This document shows, one piece after another, positions 62,702 to 64,000 of a DNA stretch of 64,000 nucleotides. Every line of letters starts with the position of its first letter. Within the stretch, counting starts at the first letter, position 1. The position numbers were made by a program, and so were the translations under genes. The notes beneath the pieces are model-generated. The model did no database searches and had not been told where the DNA came from. It saw nothing but the letters and a program-made list of their open reading frames with translations. Source of the stretch: Marinobacter sp. X15-166B. GTDB taxonomy: Bacteria; Pseudomonadota; Gammaproteobacteria; Pseudomonadales; Oleiphilaceae. The stretch lies in the NCBI RefSeq assembly GCF_001752365.1, contig NZ_MEIY01000001.1:530069-594068 (forward strand), read 5' to 3'.

Positions 62702-64000
62702 TTAGTGGACGCTGGACACTTGGGCTGGTGTGGATTGCAGTTCGGGCAGACTCACCAAGGTAGCGGGTCTATTGCCTTGCAAGTCCATAGTAACCACCGT
62801 TGCGGGTCCATGGGTTGTCGGACGCTTGACGTAAACGAGGGTGAACGGCTGCTGTGGAATATTAACACGCCCTAAAATGTCCCCTTGATGGTCGATCAGC
62901 GTTAACACACCGCTTTCTGGCCGGTTTACGCGCGCCGCTTGCCAATGATTGGGCATCGCCTGCCAGCCACGCAAATCCGCTTGAGTAGTAGCTAACGCGA
63001 ATACAGAAGCCCCTAGTTGTCCGGCCAATCCAAACCGATCAGCAGCTTGATTCTGAATAACAGCTTTAACCACCGCCGACGAAACTGCGCGCGCCAGAAC
63101 ACCGGGGAAGCGCTCTTTCATTTCAGTGCGGATGACCGTTCCCATATCAGAGAGGTGTTCAGTTTGAATTGCCTCACCGGAATCACCGACAACCCCTATT
63201 GAACCGGGCACTGCTGGTCGCTCAGCGTATTTAGGTAGGGCAATGCCATAATAAGTCAGCTTTGATGTACCCTCATCATCAGCAAACAACAGCAGAGGGA
63301 CCTCAAAGCGGGTTTCTTCCAGCACTGGCCCCAAGCCATTCTCATAGACGACCCAAACCTGGGGCTCAAGTTTGCCAGGGTTTTGCCGGCCGGAGGCCAA
63401 CGCTGAGGCAAGTTTGGCATCGGCTTGCAAAACAGCGCTGGCGTTATTCATATCAGCTACGCGTTTCAGGGAAGTTGCAGCGCGCTCGTAGTCAGAACTG
63501 CCAGCGGCGTTTGCGATAAAGTAAATGCCATGGAGGTAGGTGCTGGATGGCACGATAAATTCAGGCAGGACGGACCAACCGGATGGCGTTTCATAGTTCT
63601 GAGCAACGGCCTCGTGCAAGCTTGCACTGTTCAGGTTGTCATTAACCAAAAAGGCATTACTTTCTTTGTCTTCAGCCTCTTTTTCTAAAGCGGCCTGCTG
63701 TTGCGCAATCTCATTCTGGAAATATTCCACGGCGCGCCGGGTGCGGTCATCCGCCCGGTTAAATTCGATGCGGGCGTACTCGTTATTCCCCGCGGCCAAA
63801 AACGCCAGACCTTTGTAGGTATTAACGAGTACGGCTTCAGACATTAACGCTTGATAATCGCGCTCTGAGTCATTCACCATTATTGCCAGTAAATTTTCTG
63901 CTGCGCTGCCGATAACTCCTGTGTTATCAAGGTACTTCATACCCTCTTCAGCCAGATCGAACGCTTGCGTTGACTCTTGATAACGCCCCGATAAACGATA
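62702..64000 (-). CDS. COG3014-like protein (partial, 5' end off the window)
   Basis: The minus frame is open to the right edge (TYR-ARG-LEU-SER-GLY at 64000), so the N-terminus is missing and the ATG at 63940 is internal. Visible: LDNTGVIGSAAENLLAIMVNDSERDYQALMSEAVLVNTYKGLAFLAAG, a TPR-like YARIEFNRADDRTRRAVEYF, an acidic coiled-coil, and a C-terminal beta-rich region ending VVTMDLQGNRPATLVSLP. It is like COG3014 proteins, which lie next to ycfL-lpoB in several gammaproteobacteria; function unknown, likely envelope. Confidence 0.72.
   Translation of the reverse strand, partial: YRLSGRYQESTQAFDLAEEGMKYLDNTGVIGSAAENLLAIMVNDSERDYQALMSEAVLVNTYKGLAFLAAGNNEYARIEFNRADDRTRRAVEYFQNEIAQQQAALEKEAEDKESNAFLVNDNLNSASLHEAVAQNYETPSGWSVLPEFIVPSSTYLHGIYFIANAAGSSDYERAATSLKRVADMNNASAVLQADAKLASALASGRQNPGKLEPQVWVVYENGLGPVLEETRFEVPLLLFADDEGTSKLTYYGIALPKYAERPAVPGSIGVVGDSGEAIQTEHLSDMGTVIRTEMKERFPGVLARAVSSAVVKAVIQNQAADRFGLAGQLGASVFALATTQADLRGWQAMPNHWQAARVNRPESGVLTLIDHQGDILGRVNIPQQPFTLVYVKRPTTHGPATVVTMDLQGNRPATLVSLPELQSTPAQVSSVH

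Overview
The window looks like chromosomal DNA of a GC-rich gammaproteobacterium, probably a marine Pseudomonadales/Oceanospirillales-type organism. The evidence is a Pseudomonas-like glycine-betaine cluster, the fba-pgk-epd-tkt / regulator-metK-ahcY-metF arrangement, a ureDABCEFG-hupE urease operon and an E. coli-like ycfL-lpoB pair. The genus is not resolved from the sequence. I saw no rRNA, tRNA, CRISPR array or prophage.

Layout. 1-8.1 kb: betaine/dimethylglycine demethylation (dgcB, cut by the left edge, then dgcA, a DUF5943-type protein and an M19 dipeptidase on the minus strand; the regulator gbdR; gbcB on the plus strand; and a formaldehyde dehydrogenase gene with most of its interior deleted). 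8.3-11.6 kb: a P2-type cation ATPase and a small DUF6489 protein. 11.9-17.8 kb: a complete urease operon on the minus strand. 18.3-22.9 kb: a ketopantoate reductase, a ComEA-like helix-hairpin-helix protein and the lutABC lactate-oxidation operon. 23-28.8 kb: glyoxalase I divergent from a Kef-type antiporter, then a flippase-like membrane protein and a membrane-spanning glycosyltransferase fused to a phosphoesterase fold that has lost its metal ligands. 28.9-35.5 kb: DUF523/DUF1722 protein, TrhO, a DsbA-like protein, cbpA-cbpM, a VOC protein and a glutathione transferase.

35.5-38.2 kb is an accessory island, visibly more A+T-rich than its surroundings. It has small minus-strand genes separated by attC-like folded sites, a truncated IS3 transposase gene inserted next to a half attC, a wrecked YefM/YoeB toxin-antitoxin pair and a frameshifted GFA-family gene. 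No integrase is in the window, so this resembles an orphan integron-cassette cluster.

38.3-48.6 kb is core metabolism: fba, pgk, epd and tkt on the minus strand, then a SahR-like regulator, metK, ahcY and metF on the plus strand; together these feed sugar phosphates and run the S-adenosylmethionine cycle. 48.8-54.4 kb: a polar amino-acid ABC transporter, bioA, rsmE and an HDOD protein. 54.4-57.2 kb: a Cd/Zn/Pb efflux ATPase divergent from a CadR-type MerR regulator with a textbook 19-bp-spacer promoter. 57.2-64 kb: a YihY membrane protein, a DUF4282 protein and a minus-strand envelope-protein cluster (COG3014-like, YcfL, LpoB, DUF6844-like, CsgG/FlgT-like), running off the right edge.
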